NCBI GenBank assembly: GCA_022651245.1
Contig: JALCQM010000018.1
Span: 1 to 54,796, forward strand
Source of the DNA: Lactobacillus sp.
Lineage (GTDB): Bacteria; Bacillota; Bacilli; Lactobacillales; Lactobacillaceae
DNA: 54,796 bases
Direction of reading: 5' to 3'
Part shown: in pieces, positions 40,480 through 49,715 of the stretch
Layout of the letters: every line of letters starts with the position of its first letter
Numbering within the stretch: the first letter of the stretch is position 1
Notes under the pieces: generated by a model
What the model saw: the letters and a program-made list of their open reading frames with translations, nothing else
The model's database searches: none
What the model was told of the DNA's origin: nothing
Made by a program: the position numbers and the translations under genes

Positions 40480-40730
40480 TCTGACAGTAAATATTCAGTG
40501 TTGTAGACCGCCGCCGGCCGTTCGGTGCCACGGGTCTTGGGGCTGGAACGCTGCGGCGCCGGCTCCGAAGCGTTGCTTCTACGCCTAAGAATTGGGCCAT
40601 ACGAGCCGTACCGGCTCATGCATGTCCCAATTCTTGCGCGGATCAGCTACCGCTGATCCAACCGCGGCTGAGCCCCGCCCCGCGACACCGAACGACCTAC
40701 ATTTGTGGGGCAGTATCTTTAGTGGTCAGA
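40480..40730. repeat. Multi-arm foldback element (possible MITE or structured RNA)
   Basis: A closing rod pairs GGCCGTTCGGTG (40516-40527) with CACCGAACGACC (40686-40697), CGGG with CCCG, and GGGGCT (40539-40544) with AGCCCC (40671-40676). From it extend three arms: AACGCT/AGCGTT (40547-40574), AAGAATTGGG/CCCAATTCTT with inner GAGCCG/CGGCTC (40587-40635), and GGATCAGC/GCTGATCC (40640-40659). The outer edges CTGACAGTAAATAT and (reverse) CTGACCACTAAAGAT look like decayed terminal inverted repeats. From 40731 to 40854 nothing clear is seen. Confidence 0.75.
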
Positions 40731-40854
40731 AGAACCGCACAATGTGTCATCTTCTATCGCTAGTGTCGAAAGGTTCGTTGCGCTGGTTGGGTCAGTCCGT
40801 GTTGCCGCTGTCTGCTAGCGTGAAGCAACTTGGGTGACCGCTTGCCTAGGGCGC

Positions 40855-41799
40855 TCACTGATGATTTGGCGTGCTGAAATAAGGTTGGATAAATTTGGCG
40901 ATGTGCTCGCGGTAGGCCTTAGGATCGACCCAGTAGCTTTCTGCGTGGATCGCGTTGGGGACGAGCCATAAGGCCTTAGGGCCGGCGCTGGCAGCGAAGT
41001 TTTGTTGGCCCATCCAGGTGGGCACGTAGACGTCTTTTTGACCGTGGATGACCAGTAGTGGCCGGTGGTTGCGACGCAAGGCGGCTTCGACATCGACGCG
41101 GCTGATGAGAAAACCTAACCGGCGGTAGTTGATAAAGCTCGCTAAGGAGACGAGAGGCCGCTTAGGCAGGTGGAAGAGCTCGTGGATCAAGTAAGTCAGC
41201 TCGTCATCGAGGCTCGTGTAGCCGCAGTCTTCAACGATTGCCTTGACCTGTTGCGGCAGCTTCTTCTCGCCAGCGACTAGGCTGACCGTGGCGCCCCCCA
41301 TGCTGGTCCCGAACAACAGTAGTTCGCAGTCGGCGCCGAGGTGTGCCACCATTTTGTGCAACCAGTCGAGGTAATCCAAGCGGTCTAACCAGCCGAAGCT
41401 GATGTATCTGCCGTCAGATTGGCCGTGGCCGCGATCGTCAGGCAAAAGTACCGAAAACCCCATATCATAAAACATGTGGGCGTAGTTGCTCATGGTAATG
41501 CCGGTGCCTTTGTACCCGTGACCGATGATCACAGCCTTGTTGCTATGGGGATGCTCGAGCCACAAGGCAGCTAGGTGCTGACCGTCAGTTGTATCTAAGT
41601 GCCAGACCGCCGGGCGCTGGGAAGCGACCCAGTCGACGTGGCGATAGTAGTCCGTGGCGTATTTTTGCATCGCGTCACTGGCGTCTGGGACATAATTGAT
41701 GCGCTTGAAGGCGTAAGTGTAGAGTTTCTCTGCCGCGGCAAGCGTGCCTGCGGTCAGCAGTAGGGGTGTGGTGATACCGAGAAGGCGGCTTTTTTTCAA
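40855..41799 (-). CDS. Membrane-anchored alpha/beta-hydrolase
   Basis: The 314-residue protein has an N-terminal hydrophobic anchor (about 7-22), the oxyanion region IGHGYKGTG, DDRGHGQSDG and nucleophile elbow LFGTSMGGATVS, and the late catalytic His in NAIHAESYW. It resembles the extracellular hydrolases often called cell-surface hydrolase or BAAT-like; the substrate is unknown. The start codon is TTG at 41799, with AAAGGA inside the end of the upstream phosphatase gene. The two genes are five bases apart and form an operon. Confidence 0.85.
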   Translation of the reverse strand: MKKSRLLGITTPLLLTAGTLAAAEKLYTYAFKRINYVPDASDAMQKYATDYYRHVDWVASQRPAVWHLDTTDGQHLAALWLEHPHSNKAVIIGHGYKGTGITMSNYAHMFYDMGFSVLLPDDRGHGQSDGRYISFGWLDRLDYLDWLHKMVAHLGADCELLLFGTSMGGATVSLVAGEKKLPQQVKAIVEDCGYTSLDDELTYLIHELFHLPKRPLVSLASFINYRRLGFLISRVDVEAALRRNHRPLLVIHGQKDVYVPTWMGQQNFAASAGPKALWLVPNAIHAESYWVDPKAYREHIAKFIQPYFSTPNHQ

Positions 41800-41804
41800 A
41801 TTGA

Positions 41805-42599
41805 TCAGTCCTTTGGCTCTGAATCGTCTGTGAGGTAAAGCGTGCGGAGGTCTGTGAGGTCTCCGCTAGAAAAATGTAATTGGTGCTGCAAGTAGCCGGC
41901 CCAATCACCATATTCTTTGGTGATCAGTCGCTGGACCGCGTCGTAGTTGCTGGCTTCGGCTTGGTGGGCGTTCATCTGGTTAACGAAGTGGTTAGCCCCG
42001 TGACGTAGGTCAGCATGTGCCATTTGCTCAGGCGCTTCTAGGACCAAGTTGGTCAGGAGGTAGTCTTCGCGAATCGTGGCCTCTGGGACTCCCAGCGCAC
42101 CTTGGATCATCATCGCGCCGATCCCGGTACGATCTTTCCCCGCGGTGCAATGGAACAAAACACTGGTATTTGGATCGGTGTTGCGCAGCAAAAGGGTGAT
42201 CAGCTGGTGATAGGCAGCGTTAGCGTGGCTATCCGTCAGCATTTGCCCGTAGGTGTTAGCCATAAGCGTTTCCAAATCGGTGTCGCCGCGTAACTTGTCA
42301 CGCAACTTTTTGAACCAACTCGGGCGATCGACGAAGGGGTATACCGGTAACTGCTGATAACGGATCGTTTGGGGGATGCGGTCGGGTCGCGTTTGCGTTT
42401 CATTGTCGCTACGAAAATCGACGTCAAAGCGCACACCATAGTCTACAAGGGCCTGTCCGTCAGCGGGTTTTAGGTAGCCTAAAGACCCTGAACGCAACAG
42501 CTTGTGCCAGGCGAGGTAGTGCCCGTCAGTCGTCGGATAGCCCCCCAGTTCGCGCAGATTGATCGAATGAGGAATGGGTAATAATCGTTCGGGTCTCAT
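41805..42599 (-). CDS. Tyrosine-protein phosphatase (PtpB/LipA-like)
   Basis: The 264-residue protein starts MRPERLLPIPHSINLRELGG, common to this family, and has the P-loop FHCTAGKDRTGIGA (Cys-x5-Arg). The general acid region DVDFRSDNETQTRPD and the QLPVY segment also fit. Such enzymes hydrolyse phosphotyrosine or phosphoinositides; in lactobacilli their target is unknown. GGAGG precedes the ATG at 42599. It is the first gene of an operon with the hydrolase and is divergent from prs. Confidence 0.9.
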   Translation of the reverse strand: MRPERLLPIPHSINLRELGGYPTTDGHYLAWHKLLRSGSLGYLKPADGQALVDYGVRFDVDFRSDNETQTRPDRIPQTIRYQQLPVYPFVDRPSWFKKLRDKLRGDTDLETLMANTYGQMLTDSHANAAYHQLITLLLRNTDPNTSVLFHCTAGKDRTGIGAMMIQGALGVPEATIREDYLLTNLVLEAPEQMAHADLRHGANHFVNQMNAHQAEASNYDAVQRLITKEYGDWAGYLQHQLHFSSGDLTDLRTLYLTDDSEPKD

Positions 42600-42650
42600 G
42601 TCAAATCCTCCATTGTGCCCTTATTATACACGAAACTCGACGGCAAAATG

Positions 42651-42679
42651 TTTTCACGCTCCTGTAAATTGCGTATAAT
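42651..42679 (+). promoter_or_regulatory. Promoter of prs
   Basis: TTTTCA (42651-42656) and consensus TATAAT (42674-42679) with a 17-bp spacer. Confidence 0.6.
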
Positions 42680-42712
42680 GAAGTCATCATAAGTCAAAAT
42701 TAAGGAGATATC

Positions 42713-43645
42713 ATGGCGGGACTGAAACTATTTTCATTGAACGGGAACAAGCCGTTGGCGCAACGGATCGCGACGGAGCTGGGATTGCCATTGTCCCCAG
42801 CATCTGTGAAGCATTTTGCCGACGGGGAGATCCAGATCGACTTAGACGACTCCGTGCGTGGCGCCGATGTCTATGTGATCCAGCCGGTGTCTGACCCGGT
42901 CAACGAGAACTTCATGGAGCTGATGATCATGATCGACGCCTTGCGCCGAGCCAGTGCCCACCGGATCAACGTGGTCGTCCCTTACTATGGTTATGCACGG
43001 GCAGACCGCAAGGCGCGCTCACGCGAACCGATCACGGCGAAGCTTGTGGCCAATCTCTTACAAATGGACGGGATCGACCGCATCGTTACGGTAGACTTGC
43101 ATGCCGATCAGCTACAAGGGTTCTTCGATGTCCCAGTGGATCACCTCAAGACGGTCGCATTATTTGGCCGCTACTTCCGGAACTTGAAGCTGGGAGAAGA
43201 GACAGTCGTCGTTGCCCCTGACCACAGTGGGACGAAGCATGCGCGTGAGTTGGCCGAGTTGTTGGGCCTGCCGATCGCGATCGTTGACAAGCGCGATGTG
43301 AATGGTCAAGACGGCGTGATCGGGGATGTCCAAGGGAAACACGCGATCATTGTCGATGATATGATCGATACCGGGACCCGGGTCAGCGAGTCCGTTGCCG
43401 CCTTACAAATTGCTGGTGCCCGAGACATCTATGCGGCGGCGACGCACGCGGTCTTGTCTCGTGGCGCAGCGACGCGGTTGGGTAAGTTACCGTTGAAACA
43501 GATCGTGCTCACAGACACCATCGAGATGCCTGCTGAGAAGCGGCTACCGAATATGCAGCTTTTATCGGTCGGCCCGATGATCGGGCAAGCCATCGAATTG
43601 ATCGCAACGAATCAATCGATTCATCCGTTGTTTGATCTCGACTAG
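42713..43645 (+). CDS. prs: Ribose-phosphate pyrophosphokinase
   Basis: The 310-residue protein has KHFADGEIQIDLDDSVRG, the ATP-binding VPYYGYARADRKARSREPITAK and the PRPP loop IIVDDMIDTGTR. It makes PRPP for nucleotide, His and Trp synthesis. AAGGAGAT precedes the ATG. It is monocistronic with its own promoter and terminator. Several conserved positions differ from a typical housekeeping Prs (for example VDHLKTVALFGRYF), so a second paralogue elsewhere is possible. Confidence 0.95.
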   Translation: MAGLKLFSLNGNKPLAQRIATELGLPLSPASVKHFADGEIQIDLDDSVRGADVYVIQPVSDPVNENFMELMIMIDALRRASAHRINVVVPYYGYARADRKARSREPITAKLVANLLQMDGIDRIVTVDLHADQLQGFFDVPVDHLKTVALFGRYFRNLKLGEETVVVAPDHSGTKHARELAELLGLPIAIVDKRDVNGQDGVIGDVQGKHAIIVDDMIDTGTRVSESVAALQIAGARDIYAAATHAVLSRGAATRLGKLPLKQIVLTDTIEMPAEKRLPNMQLLSVGPMIGQAIELIATNQSIHPLFDLD

Positions 43646-43654
43646 AATGCTTTG

Positions 43655-43683
43655 AAAATCCGGCGGCTCGCCGGATTTTTTTT
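43655..43683 (+). terminator. Terminator of prs
   Basis: ATCCGGCG-GCT-CGCCGGAT followed by eight T. Confidence 0.92.
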
Positions 43684-43694
43684 GCCCAAAACCC

Positions 43695-43723
43695 TTGCGT
43701 CAGTAGGGCCGCCGTGCTATGAT
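43695..43723 (+). promoter_or_regulatory. Promoter of the first tRNA-Lys
   Basis: TTGCGT and TATGAT with a 17-bp spacer. The same TTGCGTCAGT context stands before the second tRNA-Lys copy. Confidence 0.7.
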
Positions 43724-43750
43724 ATTTAAGTCGTAAACGACGAGCCATAT

Positions 43751-43823
43751 GGGTGGTTAGCTCAGCTGGCAGAGCAACGGACTCTTAATCCGTGGGTCCA
43801 GGGTTCGATCCCCTGACCACCCA
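43751..43823 (+). tRNA. tRNA-Lys (anticodon CTT), copy 1
   Basis: A cloverleaf fits: acceptor GGGTGGT/ACCACCC, D arm GCTC/GAGC, anticodon stem ACGGA/TCCGT with loop CTCTTAA, and T arm CAGGG/CCCTG with loop TTCGATC. No CCA is encoded. It reads AAG codons. Confidence 0.97.
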
Positions 43824-43837
43824 GAATATGAAGTGAG

Positions 43838-43883
43838 CAGCGGTTCATGAGGTTTTTTAAAACCTTCATGAGCCGCTGTTTTT
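43838..43883 (+). terminator. Terminator of tRNA-Lys copy 1
   Basis: CAGCGG-TTCATGAGG pairs with CCTTCATGA-GCCGCTG and is followed by five T. Confidence 0.85.
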
Positions 43884-43924
43884 GTTTCTAGAACATTGTC
43901 GGTTGAGGCGTGCAGCAGTCGTAA

Positions 43925-43981
43925 CATTCAGTATCGCCTGTTTTGCAGCTTTTTAGGATTATTATGACGTGATACTGAATG
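43925..43981. repeat. 11-bp inverted repeat in the gap before the surface-protein gene
   Basis: CATTCAGTATC (43925-43935) and GATACTGAATG (43971-43981) with a 35-base loop. The 43884-44195 gap is AT-rich and has a TATACT element (44157-44162) ahead of the surface-protein gene but no clear -35. Confidence 0.5.
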
Positions 43982-44195
43982 GCGTCTCAGACCTGGGACT
44001 AATGAAAATAAAATTAGTACCGCTGGCTTTAACTTAACGCTAATTCATTACCGATAGCGGACACTTGTCAAACGAGTTCTTTAATTATAATGATTTTATT
44101 CTATTTTTAATAACAGAAATTATTAAATATTGCATGAGAATGCTTCTGGGTTTTTGTATACTCGACGTAGAACGATTACTCAGGAGGTTTTTGCC

Positions 44196-47100
44196 ATGTC
44201 GAAACAGAAAATATTAAAGCCGGTTTCCGCGACAGTGGTGGCTGTTTCCGCCGCGATGGCTTTCAGTGCTGTCCCGCAAGCGGTGACGGCGGCTCAGACC
44301 AGTGTTAGGCCGGCAACGTATAAGTTATATCAAGACCAGCTGACGACCTACAATAATGCGGTCAGCTACAATCAGCAAGCGACGGCCAAGAACGCGCAGA
44401 TCAAGCAGATCAACGCGCAACGGGTCGCGACTTACCAGCAACAAAGCGCGGACTATCAGGCGCAAGATACGCGCTACCAGCAGGCGGTCGCAGCCCAGCC
44501 GACCACCACGACGACGGGCAATACCCAAGCGCTACAGGCGCTGCAAACCAACCTGACTAACTGGACGAGCCAATACCAGACTTGGCAAGCAGAAACAGAC
44601 ACTGCCGCGCAAACCACGGCTAATCTACAACGGTATCAAGCGGCGGTGGCTAAGTATCAACAGGCGCTGAAGGCGGCGACGGCAACGCAAGCGACCCAAG
44701 CACAAAAAGCGGCCGCCTATGCGGAGGCACTTGCAGCGTATACAGCGGCAAAAGCGGATTACAATGCGGCGTACGCGACTTATCAAGCGCAACTGACGGC
44801 TAACCAGCAAAAGACGGCGACGAATGACGCGACGCAAACGCAGTATCAAAGCGTTTTAGCCACTTATCAGGCACAAGTCGCGACCTACCAAAAGGCGCAG
44901 GCGGCCTACGAAACGGCGAAGGCCAAGTTCGCGGCGACGACAGCAGACAATCAAAGCCAAGCAGATGCGTATGCCAAGGCCGAAGTCGCCTATTTGCAGG
45001 CAAAACATACTTATGATCAAGCAGAGGCCGACTATCAAGACCAGCTGGCGGCCTATAACGCGGCGGTGGCGCAAAAACAAACCATTCAAGCCGCTAACGC
45101 AGCGGCTAAAGCGACCTATACGCAGGAGTTAGCGATCTATCAGACGCAACACCAAGCCTATCTCCAAGCCCAAGTGGCCTATGAGGCGGCGATGGCGGAT
45201 AAAACCAGTACGGACGCCACCAATGCGGCGTTAAAAGCCGCGTATGAGCAAGCAGAGGCCACTTACCAAGCGGCAGAAGCCACCTATCAAAAAGAAAAAG
45301 CGGCCTACGATCAAAAAGTCGCTGCCAATCAACAAACACTGACCAAAATTGCGACCGCAATCGCGACTAACGCTAAGTTAAAGGCGGCTTATGAGCAGGC
45401 AGAAGCGACGTATCAAACCGCTGAGGCCAAGTATCAAACGGATAAGACCGCGTATGACGCGGCTGTAGCTGCGGCGGCTGCCGCAACGGCAAGCAACGCT
45501 AAAGCGGAAGCCGCCTACCAAGAAGCTGAGCACACGTACCAGGAACAATTGGCGACATATACGGCCCAAAAGGCGGCGTATGAGGCCGCGGTAGCCGAAA
45601 ATGCGCAGATCGACCAAGATAACGCCACCTTGACGACAACCTACAATAATGCGGTCGCGGCCTATCAAACGGCGGAAACCACTTACCAAACGCAATTGAC
45701 GCAATATAACCAGGTATTGGCAGATGCGGCGGCTGCCACAGCGTATAACCAACAGTTGACCCAAGATTATGCCGCGGCTTTGGCGCAGTACGCGACAGCC
45801 TTGGCACAGTACAAACAGCTTAAAGCGGATTATGATACGGCAATTGAAACCAACAAAACGATCACAGCAAGTAACGAAGCCAAAAAGACGGCTTACGAGC
45901 AAGCGCTTGACGACTATAATCAGCAAAAGCAAGCCTATGATACCGCTGATGCCGCCTACCAAACCGCTAAGGCGGCAGCCGATGCGGTGATCGCCGAAAA
46001 TACCGCCAAACAAACGGCTTATACCACCGCTCAAACCCAATACGATCGGGACCTGGCCACCTATCAAACGGCGGTCGCGGCTGCCCAAACGGCTACTGCG
46101 AATAACGCTGCAATCGCCGCTGTGAACGCAGCGGCAGAAGCGGATTACCAGCAAAAGTTGGCCGCTTATCAGACGGCACAAACCCAATATGAACAAGATT
46201 CGGCCCAGTACCAAACGGATCAGGCGGCTTATCAAGCGGCAGTCGCACAGGAAAAAGCGATTGAGGCGAATAATCAGGCATATGCGGCACAACTGGCCGC
46301 CTACCAAACCGCCGAAACCAAGTATCAAGCTGCTTTAGCAGATTATACGGCCAAGATGGCCTTGGTCGCTGAAAATCAAGCCAACGGAACACTAACCACG
46401 CTTGATGGGTTTGATAGCGCCTATGCATACGTGGCTGCGGCGTTTGCAGGGGTGATCATTGATCAAGTGACAAAATCAGATACTGTTCTTGATCAAAATA
46501 CCTACGCTGCCATTCGGGCGAAGTCGTTGAGCGGGATGGACGACGATGCCAAAGCGGCGCTGCTGGCGGCAGGCCAAGCCAACATCGACTATTACGATGC
46601 GTTAAGAGCCGACTATATCGCCACATACGGCACCAGTGCCGGCTTTGAAGGGGTCTACGCACCGAATGAGAGTTACCTGAATAATGGGGTTGGGACGCAT
46701 GGATATAACTGGAATTATAGCCCGTTGAAGATTGCCTATCAGTTCAGTTCGACCACCGGCGAAACGGCGACGAATATTCCAACCGAGCTGTCGTCTTTGA
46801 GCCGAGAAAATGTCGCGCAAGCGATCCAGGATTATTTCGCCCAGTATCAAACGGATTCGTTTGATGCTGGTGATGGTAGCAATCCTGCGCTGATCTCCAG
46901 TGCTGGTGTTGCCAATTATGAGGCGGCCTTGGACAGCGCGACGGTAACAGCGAAGGCGGGCTATCAAGCGGGGTTGCAGGCGATTCAAACGGCCTATGCG
47001 GTCTACGCTGACTCCGCTAAAAGTGGCGCTGACTTTAATACCTTGCTCAGTGCGCTGAATACAGCCAAGAGCCAGATCGATGCTGCGTTCGCTTTGGTGG

Positions 47101-48380
47101 ATAGTCGGGGAAAAGTTGACGGCATGCAGGATGTCGACTTGACCGCGTTTGCGGCAGATCTCAGCAGCTTGACGCCTGCCGCCTTAGCGGAGAAGTATGG
47201 TTATTCAGGGCTGTTAGGGCTCATGGACTTAGCGATTGTCGAGGGGTATTATCACCAAAACACGACACAAAATGGAGACAAAACGGTGTTAGTGATCAGC
47301 CTCGTCGGTGCCTCCAGTAGTTTTACGAGAGGCGCGACTGGGATTGAGCCTTGGACTAAAAGCGTGATGACGCCACAGTTGACCAAGCCAACCGCTCCGA
47401 CGCAACCGACGCTGTCGTATGAAGAAGAAATCACCGTTCCCGATGCCCCAGTGGCACCGACAGCCCCAGTGGCGCCGAGTGAACCAACCCCGATCGCCTT
47501 AGAAGTCGTGCCAGCGGTGCCGACTGCGCCAACGGCTCCGACGGCACCAGATTACGCGACGGTGCCGGAAGTGCCGACAGCCCCAGTAGCGCCAGAATTA
47601 CCTGCGCAACCGGTGTACCAAGCGTTGGTTACGGTGCCTGAAGAACCGGTAATGCCGACGGCGCCTACCGCACCAGACTATCGTACCGTACCGACGGTGC
47701 CTGATGCACCAGAGGCGCCGTTACCGCCAACGATTCCGACGTTAACGGCCCATGTGACCGTGCCGGCGGAACCAATCGCGCCAAGCGAGCCGACAAAACC
47801 GATTTTGGTGACGGTGCCAAGCGTTCCAGAAGCGCCAGTAGCCCCAACAGCGCCTACCACGCCTGAGTATGTGACCGTTCCAGACCTACCAAGTCCGGTT
47901 GGCACGGCCCCGGTGGCCCCAACGGCGCCTAAGGTACCCGACTATCTGCCGACCGTAGTGGTCCCTGCTAAACCGGTCGATGCGGTGCTGCCAACGCCGC
48001 CGACGTTACAACGCGTCCCAACGCTACCCGCTAAGCCGGTGGCGCCGGTCGCACCTATCGAACCGACGATGCCCGATTTGATCTGGCCGATCGCACCCAT
48101 TGCGCCGATTGCGCCCGCGACGCTGCGCTTGTTACCGTTACTGCCACTGACGGCCGTTCCGGCTTATCCAGTGCAGCCGAATCGGTACCGCCTGCCCGAT
48201 ACGACGCCTGCCAGCGCGGATGGAATAAAGCAGACAACCGTGACTTCGGCGACACATTCATCAGCACAGCGGCATCTGCCGCGAACTGGCGATCGTGATG
48301 CGACGGCTGGTATCCTAGCCGGAGTGGCCACCTTGATCGGCACGTTGGGTCTAGCGGCCCGCAAACGCCGGCGAGATTAG
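44196..48380 (+). CDS. Antigen I/II-like LPXTG surface adhesin
   Basis: The 1394-residue protein has a signal peptide (about 1-33, ending AVTAA) and an Ala/Gln/Tyr-rich coiled-coil region (about 34-720) built from 42-residue units with Tyr every seven residues and Asn at unit position 2. A non-repetitive domain (about 723-1060) and a Pro-rich region (about 1065-1345, VPTAPTAPTAPDYATVP type) follow. It ends with sorting signal LPRTG (1361-1365), a hydrophobic helix and RKRRRD. The A-V-P order matches the streptococcal antigen I/II family, whose A and P regions wrap into a long stalk. The folded C domains of that family are absent. AGGAGG is eight bases before the start at 44196. Role: adhesion, by inference. 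Confidence 0.9.
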   Translation: MSKQKILKPVSATVVAVSAAMAFSAVPQAVTAAQTSVRPATYKLYQDQLTTYNNAVSYNQQATAKNAQIKQINAQRVATYQQQSADYQAQDTRYQQAVAAQPTTTTTGNTQALQALQTNLTNWTSQYQTWQAETDTAAQTTANLQRYQAAVAKYQQALKAATATQATQAQKAAAYAEALAAYTAAKADYNAAYATYQAQLTANQQKTATNDATQTQYQSVLATYQAQVATYQKAQAAYETAKAKFAATTADNQSQADAYAKAEVAYLQAKHTYDQAEADYQDQLAAYNAAVAQKQTIQAANAAAKATYTQELAIYQTQHQAYLQAQVAYEAAMADKTSTDATNAALKAAYEQAEATYQAAEATYQKEKAAYDQKVAANQQTLTKIATAIATNAKLKAAYEQAEATYQTAEAKYQTDKTAYDAAVAAAAAATASNAKAEAAYQEAEHTYQEQLATYTAQKAAYEAAVAENAQIDQDNATLTTTYNNAVAAYQTAETTYQTQLTQYNQVLADAAAATAYNQQLTQDYAAALAQYATALAQYKQLKADYDTAIETNKTITASNEAKKTAYEQALDDYNQQKQAYDTADAAYQTAKAAADAVIAENTAKQTAYTTAQTQYDRDLATYQTAVAAAQTATANNAAIAAVNAAAEADYQQKLAAYQTAQTQYEQDSAQYQTDQAAYQAAVAQEKAIEANNQAYAAQLAAYQTAETKYQAALADYTAKMALVAENQANGTLTTLDGFDSAYAYVAAAFAGVIIDQVTKSDTVLDQNTYAAIRAKSLSGMDDDAKAALLAAGQANIDYYDALRADYIATYGTSAGFEGVYAPNESYLNNGVGTHGYNWNYSPLKIAYQFSSTTGETATNIPTELSSLSRENVAQAIQDYFAQYQTDSFDAGDGSNPALISSAGVANYEAALDSATVTAKAGYQAGLQAIQTAYAVYADSAKSGADFNTLLSALNTAKSQIDAAFALVDSRGKVDGMQDVDLTAFAADLSSLTPAALAEKYGYSGLLGLMDLAIVEGYYHQNTTQNGDKTVLVISLVGASSSFTRGATGIEPWTKSVMTPQLTKPTAPTQPTLSYEEEITVPDAPVAPTAPVAPSEPTPIALEVVPAVPTAPTAPTAPDYATVPEVPTAPVAPELPAQPVYQALVTVPEEPVMPTAPTAPDYRTVPTVPDAPEAPLPPTIPTLTAHVTVPAEPIAPSEPTKPILVTVPSVPEAPVAPTAPTTPEYVTVPDLPSPVGTAPVAPTAPKVPDYLPTVVVPAKPVDAVLPTPPTLQRVPTLPAKPVAPVAPIEPTMPDLIWPIAPIAPIAPATLRLLPLLPLTAVPAYPVQPNRYRLPDTTPASADGIKQTTVTSATHSSAQRHLPRTGDRDATAGILAGVATLIGTLGLAARKRRRD

Positions 48381-48428
48381 CTCCCCGTCAAAGAACCCAT
48401 GAACGTTGCGAAGCAATCACACGCGCTA

Positions 48429-48484
48429 AAAAGTGGCGCCTCTTGCAAAACCCGAGTACGGGTTTGACGGGAGGCGCCACTTTT
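48429..48484. terminator. Bidirectional terminator after the adhesin gene
   Basis: AAAAGTGGCGCCTC pairs with GAGGCGCCACTTTT, enclosing a second hairpin AAACCCG/CGGGTTT. It also serves the converging gene at 48518. Confidence 0.88.
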
Positions 48485-48517
48485 AATGGCTAAAACTGTC
48501 TTAGTTTTGCTGTACGC

Positions 48518-49063
48518 TCATTGGTATTGCGCACGCTCACCGCCGATGTATTTTGGCCGAGAGCGGAGTGCCGTGACATGTGCTTGGCCGAGCTCGGTGT
48601 GCGTTGGACGAACAGGGACTTGGACGAACTTGACGTGCATGCCGATGCTGGTATCGCCGATATCCAATCCCGCTTCGGCTTGGATATGTTCGACCTCGAC
48701 AGGCGCTTCAAAATGCTTAAAGGCGGCCATTGAACACGAGCCACCAGCATGCAATGCAGGCACGACGTTGACGATCTCGAAGCCCCGCGCTAAGGCGACG
48801 CGCCGTTCGATCGCACAGGCGCGGTTAATGTGCTCGCAACCTTGGACCGCCAACTCGATGCCTTGAGGGCGTAAGCGGTCTAAAAGGGTGGTGATGATCC
48901 AGTCACCGACTTCGGGATTAGACGCCTGACCGATTTTACCACCAACGACTTCGCTGGTGGTGCAGCCTAAGACGAATAGATCATCAGGGTGTAGCTTAGC
49001 CGCGGCCAAAACGTCGTCGACGATTTGGCCTAATTGACGTTGTAACGTTTCTTTTGAAAGCAT
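48518..49063 (-). CDS. UPF0340/YwlG-family protein (TIGR01440-like)
   Basis: The 181-residue protein has [34 protein letters not shown] and [14 protein letters not shown], the conserved blocks of the UPF0340/YwlG family. Several conserved Cys and His hint at metal or cofactor binding, but the function is unknown. GAGGTG lies before the ATG. It is convergent with the adhesin gene and follows the XRE regulator by about 36 bases in the same direction. Confidence 0.9.
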   Translation of the reverse strand: MLSKETLQRQLGQIVDDVLAAAKLHPDDLFVLGCTTSEVVGGKIGQASNPEVGDWIITTLLDRLRPQGIELAVQGCEHINRACAIERRVALARGFEIVNVVPALHAGGSCSMAAFKHFEAPVEVEHIQAEAGLDIGDTSIGMHVKFVQVPVRPTHTELGQAHVTALRSRPKYIGGERAQYQ

Positions 49064-49099
49064 GTGATCACCTCTAACGGTATTGTACCGCAGCTGGGT

Positions 49100-49663
49100 T
49101 TACGGGAGCACTGCAAAGAAAAACCAGCAGGTCAGTCCCATCAATGCGAGGGTGACGATTAAGGCGCCGAACACTTTCAGGTAAGCTGCCCAAGGCGCCT
49201 CTTTATCGTGCCGTGGCGGCTGACCGGCTAAAACGCGCTTGATGTCCCTGTAGGTTTCCAAGCCATAGCGCTTTTTAAGGTTGTCGATATGGATCGCTAA
49301 GCATAGGACCAAAACGAGCAAGAGGCAGTAACCGGCGAAGCCCCAGCCGAAACCGGCATATTTTACGACTGGCGCAAAACCGAAAACGGCGACTACTTCG
49401 CCAATCCCCAGTAAGTTGGCTAATCGTCGAAACCGACGATGATTCAACATATCATCCATGATGATCAGATCTCCCTTCACGAGTTCATCGAGAGAGCAAT
49501 CGAATAATTGACTCAAAAGCAACAGGCTTTCAATATCTGGGTAGGTATGCCCGTTCTCCCAGTTCGAAACGGTTTGCCGCGAGACGTAGGCTTTGATGGC
49601 AAGCGTTTCTTGTGACCAGCCTAGTGCTTTGCGGCGCGAGCGCAGTTGTTCATTGAGTTGCAT
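49100..49663 (-). CDS. XRE-family regulator with C-terminal membrane helices
   Basis: The 187-residue protein begins MQLNEQLRSRRKALGWSQET with a Cro/C1 HTH over about residues 5-60 (SRQTVSNWENGHTYPDIESL). Three hydrophobic stretches follow (about 85-102, 105-125, 165-185). Membrane-linked XRE regulators of this shape are common in Firmicutes; signal and targets are unknown. GAGGAAG lies before the ATG. The divergent region with overlapping inverted repeats separates it from the YxeA-like gene, which is a plausible target. Confidence 0.85.
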   Translation of the reverse strand: MQLNEQLRSRRKALGWSQETLAIKAYVSRQTVSNWENGHTYPDIESLLLLSQLFDCSLDELVKGDLIIMDDMLNHRRFRRLANLLGIGEVVAVFGFAPVVKYAGFGWGFAGYCLLLVLVLCLAIHIDNLKKRYGLETYRDIKRVLAGQPPRHDKEAPWAAYLKVFGALIVTLALMGLTCWFFFAVLP

Positions 49664-49715
49664 TGGATCACTTCCTCACGGTGAGTATCGCAAAACGGGA
49701 CAAACTTCACCACCA

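Noticed and set aside
45378..46328. 316-residue minus-strand frame and similar frames inside the adhesin gene
   Set aside because: Antisense shadows of the Ala/Gln-rich repeats; very biased composition and no start signals.
47390..48230. Pro-rich repeats as DNA repeats of interest
   Set aside because: They are explained by the repeated amino-acid pattern of the adhesin stalk.
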